Origin: Aurantiochytrium sp. KH105
Taxonomy: Eukaryota > Sar > Bigyra > Thraustochytrida > Thraustochytriidae
Reading direction: 5' to 3'
Assembly (NCBI GenBank): GCA_003116975.1
Contig: BGKB01000116.1
Location: 1-64,000, forward strand
DNA length: 64,000 bases
The notes under the pieces were generated by a model that was not told where the DNA came from, made no database searches, and was given only the letters and a program-made list of their open reading frames with translations. Shown here piece after piece: positions 1-8,748 of this stretch (position 1 is its first letter; every line of letters begins with the position of its first letter). The position numbers and the translations under genes were made by a program.

Positions 1-260
1 CCCAGCACAGGCGGGGTGTGTGCGCGCATGCGTGGAGGTGTGCGCGCGTACCCCTCGACCAACTTCGCCTCACCGAAACTGTGACGATCAGGACGGCTGT
101 TTGACTGACAGAGATTGATTTGGCTCAGCTGCTCCAGAGGAGGTGGATTCTTCATTTGTATACCTTACCGAGAGCGAACGAGGGAGAGGGAAAGCCAAGG
201 GGGCGGCGGCGGCGACGATCGCAAAGTTGGAAAATGCTTATACTTGAGCTAGGAATTCTG

Positions 261-470
261 TGACGACGATGGTGCAAGATTCCAAGCGCTCCGTAAGTAA
301 CCAACCGGTCGGACTCCTTGCAGAGTGCGACATCGTTTGTGACGATTTTTGTCGAGCACGGCCTGGGCCTCGGGCGAGAGCTCGAGACCGTACGTGATGT
401 TGCAATAGTTCTCCCTGCTTGGCGGCTATCTCTTCAAGCTCGAAACGGAAACGCCCTCGTAATAGGTGGC
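261..470 (-). pseudogene. Decayed copy of the 3' end of the neighbouring sulfotransferase gene
   Basis: About 200 bp here match the last coding part of the sulfotransferase gene (545-743) with scattered substitutions and small indels. Shared blocks include the stretches coding LLTERLESC and the run around SPEAQAVLDE. The two copies lie in the same orientation, about 280 bp apart. Indels break the frame and the N-terminal two thirds are missing, so this is a partial tandem-duplication relic and not a gene. Confidence 0.75.
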
Positions 471-540
471 ATGCACCCCTCTTTCTCTGTGAAATGCTTA
501 CGTACTTACGTTTTGGCAAAGGTTTTGACTATTATTTTTT

Positions 541-1773
541 TTAGACATCAATGGCGCATGACTCGAGGCGCTCCGTGAGCAACCGGTCGGCCTCCTTGTA
601 GAGTGTGGCATCGTTAGTGACGATTTCGTCGAGCACGGCCTGGGCCTCGGGCGAAAGTTTAAGGCCGCGCTTGGTATCGTCATAATTCTTCCTGTGAGGC
701 ATCTCTTCAAGCTCGGAAACGCCCTCGAAATAGGTCGGGAGGAGCTTCTCGAGGACCAAAAGGCTCTCGCGAAGACGCTCAAGAGTGCCGACAAAGAGAA
801 TCTTCTCGCGGAGGTTCGTGAGGGCCTTCTCGAGCGCGGCAGGGCCATACGTATAGCACTCGTCCGCATAGCCACAGAGAAAGGTAGTCTGCAGAGATCC
901 GAAACGGCGCAACTCGTTGAGCTCCACGCACTCTGGGCTGAGCAGGCAGTCCTCAAAGGTGAGATCTCCCTTTTCCTTAATGTAGTTTGCCCGCCATTTA
1001 TCGTTTCGGGCATGGGTGCGCACATAGTAATACATGGAACGCATGCGCTCCGACGGCTTGCGCATAATGGAAAATTCAATGACGTCCTGCATATCCTCCT
1101 TGGTCGGGCGATCGATGTGGAGAAACTCGAGAATGAACTTGGGGATCCTGTGCTCGTAGCCCGGTCTGGGCAATTCGAGCGCGTGCTCCCAGTTGAGGTG
1201 AAACACATGGCCGTAAAAGAAGGTGCGGTTGCGGCCTTGGTAGGGCGGGTAGACGACAGAGTTGCCTACCCTGTACAGAAATTCGCCCTTGCGCTTGGCG
1301 GTCCGGCGCGGATCGTCGTCATTGTAGCCCGCAGTGGCGTCAACAGACCACGACGTCTTGATGTTGTGCACAGCGTCCTCGGACTCGCCAACATCGACCC
1401 TGTTGTAGTTTTTCTTTTGGTTTAGCTGGCGTACAATGGCCTCCACGGTGGTGCTGCCCGTCTTGGGAATGCGCACGTAGACGAGACGCTTGGTATCCAC
1501 TGGCCCGCAATGAGGGTCTCTTTCTTCCGGGCTCACGTAGCATTTACCCTCGCATGGGGAGGTCATGAGTCCGAAGTGGCCAATGGTCATCGGGTTGAGC
1601 ACAAGCGTCGCTCCGAAGAGCAGAAAGGCGCCCAAGATTTGGAGCTTCGAGTACTCCTCCTTGCGGGCGCGAGGACGGGCAGCGGTTTGGCTGGCGCCCG
1701 GCTTTGCGTCCGATTTGCTCGCCGCGTCAGCAGTCGGCTTGCGCCGCTGCTTGAGCCCTTGGTCGGAGCTCAT
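541..1773 (-). CDS. Golgi type II membrane sulfotransferase (heparan sulfate 2-O-sulfotransferase-like)
   Basis: 410-residue protein read from the ATG at 1773. The frame is open further upstream, but only from a TTG. A basic, Ala/Lys-rich cytosolic tail is followed by one membrane segment at about residues 44-66, giving a type II Golgi topology. The 5'-phosphosulfate-binding loop RIPKTGSTT lies at residues 101-109. The 3'-phosphate-binding motif MRKPSERMRSMYYYVR begins at about residue 237. Both are the classic PAPS-binding elements of the uronyl 2-O / galactosaminyl sulfotransferase superfamily (Sulfotransfer_2). The expected role is PAPS-dependent sulfation of a secreted glycan; the acceptor cannot be predicted. 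No intron is evident. A broken copy of its 3' end lies just downstream, so the locus has been through local duplication. Confidence 0.85.
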   Translation of the reverse strand: MSSDQGLKQRRKPTADAASKSDAKPGASQTAARPRARKEEYSKLQILGAFLLFGATLVLNPMTIGHFGLMTSPCEGKCYVSPEERDPHCGPVDTKRLVYVRIPKTGSTTVEAIVRQLNQKKNYNRVDVGESEDAVHNIKTSWSVDATAGYNDDDPRRTAKRKGEFLYRVGNSVVYPPYQGRNRTFFYGHVFHLNWEHALELPRPGYEHRIPKFILEFLHIDRPTKEDMQDVIEFSIMRKPSERMRSMYYYVRTHARNDKWRANYIKEKGDLTFEDCLLSPECVELNELRRFGSLQTTFLCGYADECYTYGPAALEKALTNLREKILFVGTLERLRESLLVLEKLLPTYFEGVSELEEMPHRKNYDDTKRGLKLSPEAQAVLDEIVTNDATLYKEADRLLTERLESCAIDV

Positions 1774-2443
1774 CTTTCCGAAGTGCAACCTTTGCGCTCT
1801 CTTGCTGCTCTTGCACCTGCTCTTGCTCTTGCTTGCTGCTCCTGCAACTCCTGCTGCTTTTCGTAGACTCTGCGCGCGGACAGTCTCCCGCTCGCGGCCT
1901 CCTGCCCGCGGCCTCTGCTCGCGGCTGCTGCCTAGCCGTAATGTGGATTGCTTGTTTTGCGTTTGCCAACGTGGTGCGTGCCTCGTCTCCTTCTTGTTGC
2001 TGCTGCTCGTCTAGTTGTGCAAAAGTGTGCGTGCACTGCGGCGCGTGCTTGAGGGTGACGAAGTCCGGGCGACTCCCCGCTGCAGCTGCAGCTGCATCGC
2101 TGGCAGGCTTAACAAGCGCGTGCGAGCGAGCGAGCGAGCGAGCGAGCGCGCCAGCGAGCGTACGAGCAGGCGCATCGGGACCCGCGCAAGGTATACAAGG
2201 AGGTCGGACTTTTGCGCGAAGGTAAAGACTATTATTTTTTCTCTCTAGCCATGGTAGCCAGCCAGCTAGGTCAGTAATCCAATCGGTGCTTCTCCCTGAA
2301 CAATGCTGCTACTGATGGATGAACGAATGATACAATGCTCGATGACTTCTCGATCGTGGGCTCGTTTCTGCATGCGTGTAGACATTGTAGAAACATGAGA
2401 AACACTCTTGCTGAACAAAAGGAAAACGCGTTGCGAGGGTTGA
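1774..2443. other. Intergenic region between sulfotransferase and phosphatase-like genes
   Basis: No supportable gene. It holds the presumed promoter and 5' UTR of the sulfotransferase gene. A CTTGCTCTTGC-rich stretch at 1800-1860 and a GCGA tandem run lie within it. The segment at about 2216-2250 resembles the DNA just 3' of the sulfotransferase stop (about 517-545), sharing ACTATTATTTTTT. Confidence 0.5.
2121..2149. repeat. GCGA tetranucleotide run
   Basis: About seven head-to-tail GCGA units upstream of the sulfotransferase gene, followed by more degenerate GCGA-like units to about 2165. Confidence 0.8.
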
Positions 2444-3152
2444 TCAAGGCTTGAACCAATCTGGTGGATTTGGTGGGACGTCTACAAGGTCTGTGTCAAA
2501 GAGTTCGATGAACTGCTCATTGGCAGGTCGAACTTTGCTTCCAGCATATCTGTGCTTACGCAGTTCGCATCATCAGCGTTAGTCTCTTTGTTTGCCCCCA
2601 TTTCGTTCGTGTCTTTGGCTACAATTGGAGCTGCAACAGGTTGAAAAAATCGCAAGGACAACAGCTCACGCGGGACTTCGAACATCATACACAAAGCATT
2701 CATCCGACGCGATTCACCTGGTAGATTGCCAGGCCTGAGCGCAATACTTACCGTCTGTACTCGTCCCAAATCGACGTGAGCGACCAGCGCAGGGACTTTC
2801 GCAGAGCTCCGATGACGACACCTGTGCGATGCGAGCCTTGATGGTCGCAGACAAGCATAGGGTGGTTGGCACGATCGAGAATGATTTGAAGCGCCTCTAG
2901 TACAGTTTCCTCGCCAATGGGCGCGTAGAGGGCACGCACCGATTCGCTCGTACCTAGATGCACAAGATTCACGTTGTGGTCCTCGAGAAATCTCGTAAAC
3001 GAAACGTCGAGAAGGTCGTCACCACCCAAGTATACTACGGTCTTGAGCTGGAGCTGTTCCAAGAAGCGCAGATTGAGCTCGTTGGGCAGGCCCGAGCGAT
3101 GCAAGTCGACCTCGACCATGCCATAGTTAAGCGGGGGAATGAGCCCTGCCAT
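2444..3152 (-). CDS. Siw14/OCA-type atypical dual-specificity phosphatase-like protein, catalytic Cys displaced (2 exons)
   Basis: Two-exon model: exon 1 is 3152-2752, the intron is 2751-2550 (202 nt, GTAAGT...CACAG) and exon 2 is 2549-2444, giving 168 residues. The splice was chosen because it restores the family ending: exon 1 finishes in SLTSIWDEYR and exon 2 continues RYAGSKVRPANEQFIELFD. This architecture (LIPPLNYGMVE near the start, LKTVVYL, then the P-loop and the ELFD tail) is that of the Siw14/OCA family (PF03162), whose active members cleave inositol pyrophosphates. The P-loop here reads CDHQGSHRTG. That is CX6R instead of CX5R, so an Asp sits where the catalytic Cys is expected. 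The fold should be kept, but classical cysteine-phosphatase activity is doubtful. Confidence 0.8.
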
Positions 3153-3581
3153 GGAAACGTTGTTTGATCCCGAGTGATCAAACGTAGCTACACCCGCTCA
3201 ATGTGCTCGCGCAGAGCGACAGACACGCGTGCCCTGTGTGTGCGTGCCCTGCGAGGGCAGCAAAAGAGGGCTTCTTTCCCTTTCTTGCGCAGCGCCAAGG
3301 AGCGCTCGCGTTTGCAGGGCAAGACAAACTTGGCGCTCTGGAATCCCGTCTTTCCGCGTGCCCGTCTCACGCACGCTGACGGACGTTCTGAGCGCGGCCG
3401 CGCCGGTCTTGGAGCGAAACGGCCTGGTCCAAAGTACTTGCGCGAGCGCGCGCGCTTCCGCTTCCGCTTCCGCTCCCGCTGTCGCTGGCCTCTCCAATGA
3501 ATGCTCTTGTCCCCGTCGGCCAGGCGCCGCAGCTGCTTCTGCAGAGTGTGTTCAATCAATGTCGAACTGGAGCCAGACACC

Positions 3582-4754
3582 ATGGCGCAGTCACCCGCTC
3601 GCAGCAGACCTGCAAGCCTCCCGTGCGGCGGGGCCCGGAAGATGCACAGCGGCATCTGGCCGCGGCGCGAAGGTCGCCATGGCGGGTATAGCAGCAGCAG
3701 CAGCCACCGCAGCCGCAGGCAAAGAAGTAGGGTTGCCAACGTAGGAGCCGCGATCTTGTGGCTTTCGTTGGGGCTGTTTGCGCTGTGGACGTACTACTCG
3801 TTCTGGCGCTTCATGCTGGGCGAGGACGTCATGCCGAGGGCTGTACGCAGTCCAGAGGTGGACAAAGATGCGGACAAGGGGTTTGTTGTTCTCGTGCTTG
3901 TGATGCAAGCTCCTTTTGAAGCGGATCGTGTGCTGGAACGTCGAGAAGCGATCGAAGAAACATGGGCGACCTGGTTTGGATCCGGCCGCTTTACTTTTCA
4001 GGTTCGCCATGTGGGCAAAGACTTGGATTCCACGAATACGAACGTGTACAGCTGTTTTAGCGAGCACAAGTCGGAATGTCTTGTTGAGGGCTACGCTGCT
4101 GCAGCTAATGAATTTGGTATTGAGGCGCTCGCACATGTGGTCAAAGTCGACGACGTGACCTTTGTGATGCCCTCGCGACTACTCGCGTATCTCTCCACAA
4201 TCAATCCCGCAGATGCACGTGCGGGTGGCAGCTTACTGTGCACTAGTGCTCGACAACAAGACTGTTTTTTGTCGGGCGGGGCGGGTTTCTTTTTGACGCG
4301 CGAGGCTGTTCGACAACTGCTTGTGCATTGGCCAACGTGTAGCACGCAACTTAATACCCCTTTTCATCTGCGCGCAGAAGACGTCTCGATTGCATCCTGT
4401 TTACGGACCGAAGTTGGCATAGAGGTGTTTCCAGTCTTGGACTTCAAGGGCGACGAGTTGTTTCACGTGTTCGAGCCAGCAACGCTTTTGTTCAAGAACG
4501 TGGCTTCCTGGTATGAAGAGTACAAGAAGAATGCTGGATTGGCTGTTCCCCAGCAATGCTGCTCCATGCAGACCATTACCTTTCATTATGTCGAGCCCCC
4601 ATTGATGAAGCTGTTGTGGCGATGCCATTTGGACCGCGCTGCGTGCCCGTCACATCCGACTGATTGGCCAAGAGGGTTGGGCGGCCACGCGCGGCGGCCT
4701 CGATCTGATACAGAAGTGAAGATTATTTCCTATTTGATCAAGAGTCGCACTTGA
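3582..4754 (+). CDS. C1GALT1/Fringe-like beta-1,3-glycosyltransferase (GT31), type II Golgi protein
   Basis: 390 residues from the ATG at 3582, which sits in a good start context (CACCATGGCG). The frame is open 27 codons further to an ATG at 3501. A Ser/Arg-rich cytosolic tail precedes one membrane anchor at about residues 53-75. The luminal domain shows RREAIEETWATW near residue 120, a VDD metal-binding motif at 189-191 in place of the usual DxD, the SGGAGFFLTREA acceptor-site segment at 231-242, and AEDVSIASCL at 265-274. Near the C-terminus CCSMQTITFHYVEPPLM matches the core-1 galactosyltransferase/Fringe signature. The likely role is extension of O-linked or mucin-type glycans in the Golgi. 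The donor sugar is inferred from the family only. The flanking sulfotransferase suggests, weakly, a glycan-modifying neighbourhood. Confidence 0.82.
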   Translation: MAQSPARSRPASLPCGGARKMHSGIWPRREGRHGGYSSSSSHRSRRQRSRVANVGAAILWLSLGLFALWTYYSFWRFMLGEDVMPRAVRSPEVDKDADKGFVVLVLVMQAPFEADRVLERREAIEETWATWFGSGRFTFQVRHVGKDLDSTNTNVYSCFSEHKSECLVEGYAAAANEFGIEALAHVVKVDDVTFVMPSRLLAYLSTINPADARAGGSLLCTSARQQDCFLSGGAGFFLTREAVRQLLVHWPTCSTQLNTPFHLRAEDVSIASCLRTEVGIEVFPVLDFKGDELFHVFEPATLLFKNVASWYEEYKKNAGLAVPQQCCSMQTITFHYVEPPLMKLLWRCHLDRAACPSHPTDWPRGLGGHARRPRSDTEVKIISYLIKSRT

Positions 4755-5482
4755 ATGTTTGACGCCTCTGCAAGGGAAGGAAGGGAGTTTCTCGGCAATC
4801 GCACAATGGCGAAGAAAAGCGAGCATGACATGACATGACATCGCTTCGTACGTTCTGCTTTCACTCTACGTCTCTATGCGCTATGCTGCTGCGTCCAAAA
4901 TTGCGTGCCTTGCTGCATGGCGCGAAAGGGCATTGGCAAGAATAAAATTTGTTGCTGTCATCGCAAAGCTTCGTGTGTAATTTAGTGGTGCGAGAGACGA
5001 AAATGCGAAGACTCAAGATCCCTAGGAGAAAAGGAAAAAAAAAGTTAGAAATGGAATGACGCTGCTAGAACGGTCTGATATAATTCTGCACGTTTTGGTT
5101 TCCTCGCTTTTAATTAATCGATACTATTTCCTGAGTAAATTTGGTGAGGCGTGTTGAAAGTAAAAAAGACATACTAAAAAACTGAGGGATGCATTGTTTT
5201 CTCTGGCAAAGATTCATCGTGTTACTGAAAAAGATACGCCTCTTTACGAAAAGGTGCCCTTGAACCCTTCCCCCGCCTAAAAAAGCTCCTCGATTGCTCG
5301 TTTCTTCGTTCGTTCAAAAGTTCGTTCGTTAAGTCTAAACCTTTGTCCAGATTATCTCTTTCTTTCGTGGGAGATGAGAGTGGCAGGGCAAAGCACGACC
5401 CAGATTCGTGGCAAGCCAAGCACCATTGTTCACAGGTTTAGTGAAGGAATTGTCCCCCGGTCTCGATGATGGTCACAACTTG
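4755..5482. other. Intergenic region with 3' ends of two convergent genes
   Basis: Holds the 3' UTR of the glycosyltransferase, including an AATAAA, and that of the opposing EMC6 gene. It is clearly more AT-rich than its surroundings. Short runs such as GACATGACATGACAT at about 4826 and TTCGTTCGTTC-like units at 5305-5330 occur. No gene is supportable. Confidence 0.5.
4941..4946 (+). terminator. Putative polyadenylation signal AATAAA
   Basis: Canonical hexamer about 187 nt downstream of the glycosyltransferase stop, in the sense orientation. It is the only one in the near 3' flank. Confidence 0.5.
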
Positions 5483-5824
5483 TTAGTAAATGTGGACGAG
5501 CGCGTACATGAGAGTCCAGTATAGCACAAAAGCAAGGGCCTCATTGCCCATGCCTGAGACGAGGAAGGCGAGATTTGAGGTCTGGGGCACGTAGATCTTT
5601 GTGCGGCCGCCAAAGTTGAAGGCAACGATGGCCATCGAGGTGAGCAAATATTGGATGACGAAGAGCGCGAATCCCTTGAAGCCCGTGAAGCCGAAGATAC
5701 CTGCCGAGAAGCCGCCAACAATGGTGGAGATCGTGCGGATGTAGCCGATCGCTTTCATGTTGCTCGTCACGCTAGCCTTGTCGAAGAGCTCAGGCTCGTC
5801 GCTTGGTTGCTGCTGCGGCTGCAT
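5483..5824 (-). CDS. EMC6: ER membrane protein complex subunit 6
   Basis: 113-residue membrane protein in one exon. After a short Gln-rich N-terminus it carries the family core MKAIGYIRTISTIVGGFSAG followed by IFGFTGFKGF. A long hydrophobic stretch (FVIQYLLTSMAIVAFNF) follows, and then a final membrane segment near LAFVLYWTLMYALV. Length (about 110 residues) and three-helix layout match EMC6. The EMC inserts tail-anchored and polytopic proteins into the endoplasmic reticulum membrane. The start is the only ATG upstream of the conserved block. The gene converges on the glycosyltransferase and is divergent from the next gene. Confidence 0.88.
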   Translation of the reverse strand: MQPQQQPSDEPELFDKASVTSNMKAIGYIRTISTIVGGFSAGIFGFTGFKGFALFVIQYLLTSMAIVAFNFGGRTKIYVPQTSNLAFLVSGMGNEALAFVLYWTLMYALVHIY

Positions 5825-6239
5825 GGTCTCGAAGTCTTGTCACGTCAACGTGGCCTTGCCTCTGCGCTGTTGAGCGTTGAACGTGCGGTGGCTTGCTCAC
5901 TTGCTTGCTTGCTGGTTCACGAGCTGCTGCTGGCTGCTCTTTTCCGTCCCTGGCGACGTGGCAACCCTGCCAGCGTCTCCTTGCGCAAGCGGACTGCAGT
6001 GGCAGCTCGTGCGGCGTGCCGCGTGGCGTTGTAGCTCTCTTCGAACAGTTTCGGAAACTAGCTTTGGTGTCCACTACTCGATAGGTTTCTCGATGCGTAA
6101 CTAGTTTTGTACTACCACTTTGTTCACGTCACCTGCCACCGTCGCCCTCGAGTGCCGAGGATTCTCGCAAGCATGCAAACGTGAGAAGCACAAGACGCGC
6201 GGCGAGCAGGGCGCTGGCGTCACGTTTTCGCAAGTGACG

Positions 6240-8336
6240 ATGGCAGAGAGCGAGAATGGAGCTGACCTGACTTCTGTGGAGGGCCTCGCGGCCGCCGCGT
6301 TGACATTGTCAGACGCAGCAGGTGCGGCAGCTGGCGTCTCGGCATCGACGGCGGGGCCGGCAACAATCGCGACGACGGCGACGACGACAACGAGCTGGGC
6401 GACCTGGGTGGACGCTGTGCGAGTGCTCGCGCGCGATGCGAGCAAGCGAAAAGAGATGCGGCAGCGTGAAGAGATTTGCGCGGGTGTTGCGCGCGCGATT
6501 GAGACGACAGTGACAGCTGGAGCGGCTGCTCTTGCAAATCTCGTTGTCGACGACGACGAAAGCATGCAAGCCTGCACCGCGCTGGAGGCTGCGATTGTGA
6601 ACCTTGCAAAAGCGTGTGTGGCGCACATGGGGGACGAGAGCGGCACGGAGGATGCGAGCAAGTTCGAGATGATTAGCACGATTGCCTTGCGCAACATTTC
6701 GCAACAAGTGTCGAGCTCCAAGGAAGCGAGTTTGCTGATTGGGCGCTTGGCGGACACGGGTCTGCGCACGGCGTGCTTTGCTGCCTGTTGCCGTGCATCC
6801 TCTTCCTCGACACGCGAGAATGCTCTGGGCGCAGTGGACGCCTTTTGCGAGGGCAGCGCCGAGACGAGAGAGGCATTTTTGGGTGTCGACGTCGAAAGCC
6901 CGTCGAAAGCGCAGTCCCTAGATATTGTGAGCGAGGCCCTGGAGCGTGCTAATGATGAACGCGGGAGTCGTGAGGCCCTCGAGCTTGTGCAGCGTATTTG
7001 TGAGCATTGCGGAGCGCTGGAGCGCGAAAGCAAAGGAAACGCGACGGCGGCGATGCCAGCGAGCGCCGTTCGCGTCCTTTGCAAGCGCGGTATGGGTCGC
7101 CACTTGGGGTTGCTCGTTCGTGATGCGATCTTTCGTGCGCGAGCAGCAGGCGTGCTGACGGAGATGGCCAAGTTGGCATTGACGCCGCAAGGCGCGCCGG
7201 AGCAGGATGAGGACTTTGAACAACGAATTGCGCTGCTCGAGAAGGAGGGGGTGACGACCTGTGTGTTGGAAGCACTTGAATCGGCTCGCGCGCCATTTGG
7301 AGAGGCTGAGATCTGCTTGGCGCAGCTCTTGGCAGCCCTGGTGATGCCTCTTTCGGCAGATGGAGAATCGAGCGGAATGTTTGCAGCAGCGCGGGACGCA
7401 CTCGCAGCTGCCGTGCGGAATGCAAGCGAAGCGCTCGGCCCAATGGTGGGGCTTTTGCGGAGCAATGCCTCGGGGAGTCCTGACACTGAGGTGCGCATTC
7501 GCGGCGAGATCCTCCCTCTGGCCCGATTCCGCCTGTTTTGTCTTGGAGGTTTGAACTCTCTGTCTGGGTCGCCAGCCAACGCTGCGGGGTTCCTGGCGGA
7601 AGGTTCGCAGGTTTGCGCTGCTTGTGCAGAGGTCATTGCGGTGACCTTTGATTTCGATATCGAAGCGACGCGATTCGCGCTCAACGTGCTCCGCAATCTT
7701 TGTCTTGAGGAAGCGAATCGTGTCAAGGTTTTGGATGCCGTGGCAGACGCCCAGGCGCTTGGCGCAATGCTGGCGCGCGTGGCAACGCTGAGCAAGGACC
7801 CGAACTCTGCGGGTCTTGCGGCGGCTGTGGTTCGATTGGTGGCATCTTCTCGAGACGCTGCGCTTCTCGAACGTGTTCTCTCGCCCAAGTCGTGTGACTC
7901 TCTGGTGCTTGCGGCTCGTGGGCGGACCCTAGCGTTTGCGCATGTTGAGATTGGCCGCGCCTTGGCTCACGCTGCCGTCGCGATGAAAGATTCGCTGCAG
8001 CAAGAGGGTCTGGGCCGGCACGTGGGTGTGACGGCTGCCATGAACAAGGTGTGTTTCCTTTTGCAGTCAGACCAGGAGGTTCTTCACGTCGAGGCCCTCG
8101 AAGCGCTCTCGGTGTGTCCCGTGGCCCTCCTTGCGAGTTTGCAAAGCACAGTGAGCCTCGAGGTGCGGGACGCCAGCAAGGGAGATGGGGCCGGTATGCC
8201 GGGTGTCGTCAGCGGGGATGGGAGCAGCACGTCTGGGCAGAAGCTTTCGCTTCGTGAGCGACTCGAGCAGCTTATTTCGGTTTCGGAGGAGGGCCGGGCG
8301 GCTGTTTTGGCCAAGTCTGTACTTGACAACATTTAG
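6240..8336 (+). CDS. Hypothetical alpha-helical repeat (armadillo-like) protein
   Basis: 698 residues read from the ATG at 6240; the frame is open 40 codons further upstream but lacks an earlier ATG. The protein is rich in Ala and Leu and almost entirely predicted helical. It contains repeated blocks such as IEATRFALNVLRNLCLEEAN and ISTIALRNISQQV, which resemble armadillo/HEAT helices. There is no signal peptide, membrane segment or recognisable catalytic motif. The N-terminal 60 residues are low-complexity Ala/Thr. Such solenoids are usually protein-binding scaffolds. I do not recognise a specific family, and the coding call rests on a long open frame with consistent amino-acid texture. Confidence 0.72.
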   Translation: MAESENGADLTSVEGLAAAALTLSDAAGAAAGVSASTAGPATIATTATTTTSWATWVDAVRVLARDASKRKEMRQREEICAGVARAIETTVTAGAAALANLVVDDDESMQACTALEAAIVNLAKACVAHMGDESGTEDASKFEMISTIALRNISQQVSSSKEASLLIGRLADTGLRTACFAACCRASSSSTRENALGAVDAFCEGSAETREAFLGVDVESPSKAQSLDIVSEALERANDERGSREALELVQRICEHCGALERESKGNATAAMPASAVRVLCKRGMGRHLGLLVRDAIFRARAAGVLTEMAKLALTPQGAPEQDEDFEQRIALLEKEGVTTCVLEALESARAPFGEAEICLAQLLAALVMPLSADGESSGMFAAARDALAAAVRNASEALGPMVGLLRSNASGSPDTEVRIRGEILPLARFRLFCLGGLNSLSGSPANAAGFLAEGSQVCAACAEVIAVTFDFDIEATRFALNVLRNLCLEEANRVKVLDAVADAQALGAMLARVATLSKDPNSAGLAAAVVRLVASSRDAALLERVLSPKSCDSLVLAARGRTLAFAHVEIGRALAHAAVAMKDSLQQEGLGRHVGVTAAMNKVCFLLQSDQEVLHVEALEALSVCPVALLASLQSTVSLEVRDASKGDGAGMPGVVSGDGSSTSGQKLSLRERLEQLISVSEEGRAAVLAKSVLDNI

Positions 8337-8374
8337 GCCTAGCCATTGCTTGGGAGGCAGACGTGGCAGTTGAT

Positions 8375-8405
<31 letters not shown>

Positions 8406-8748
8406 CTGACTGACTGACTTCTCTGCTGCAGCTGCGCAAGGAAGCATCCGCATTGCCGCGGCACGGTGCCGCCCGCCCACGACGACTGGTCAAAAGCTAT
8501 CAACGCCGCAATTCTCTCATACATTCCTTTTTCTGCGGGTGACAACACTAATAGTAAGGCGGTAACTTTGCATCTTTTCCATAAATCGAGGCAAGAGCAG
8601 TGTGTAAGTAGAAGCTGCAGCTGGCAAATCGATCCAAGGTCAAGGCAAGACATACGAAAGAGGGAAAGGACAATTAACATGGAGACACAAATGTTTTTTG
8701 AAGAAGTTACGCAGGCACTGGGCGTGAGATGAACACATGGGCGCGCAT
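8337..8748. other. Intergenic region between helical-repeat gene and AMT
   Basis: Contains the 3' flanks of two convergent genes and a GATT/GACT microsatellite. No coding feature is supportable. Confidence 0.5.
8376..8419. repeat. GATT tetranucleotide run passing into GACT
   Basis: About seven GATT units followed by four GACT units, a compound microsatellite 40 bp beyond the upstream stop codon. The single base change spread over consecutive units suggests slippage after a point mutation. Confidence 0.85.
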
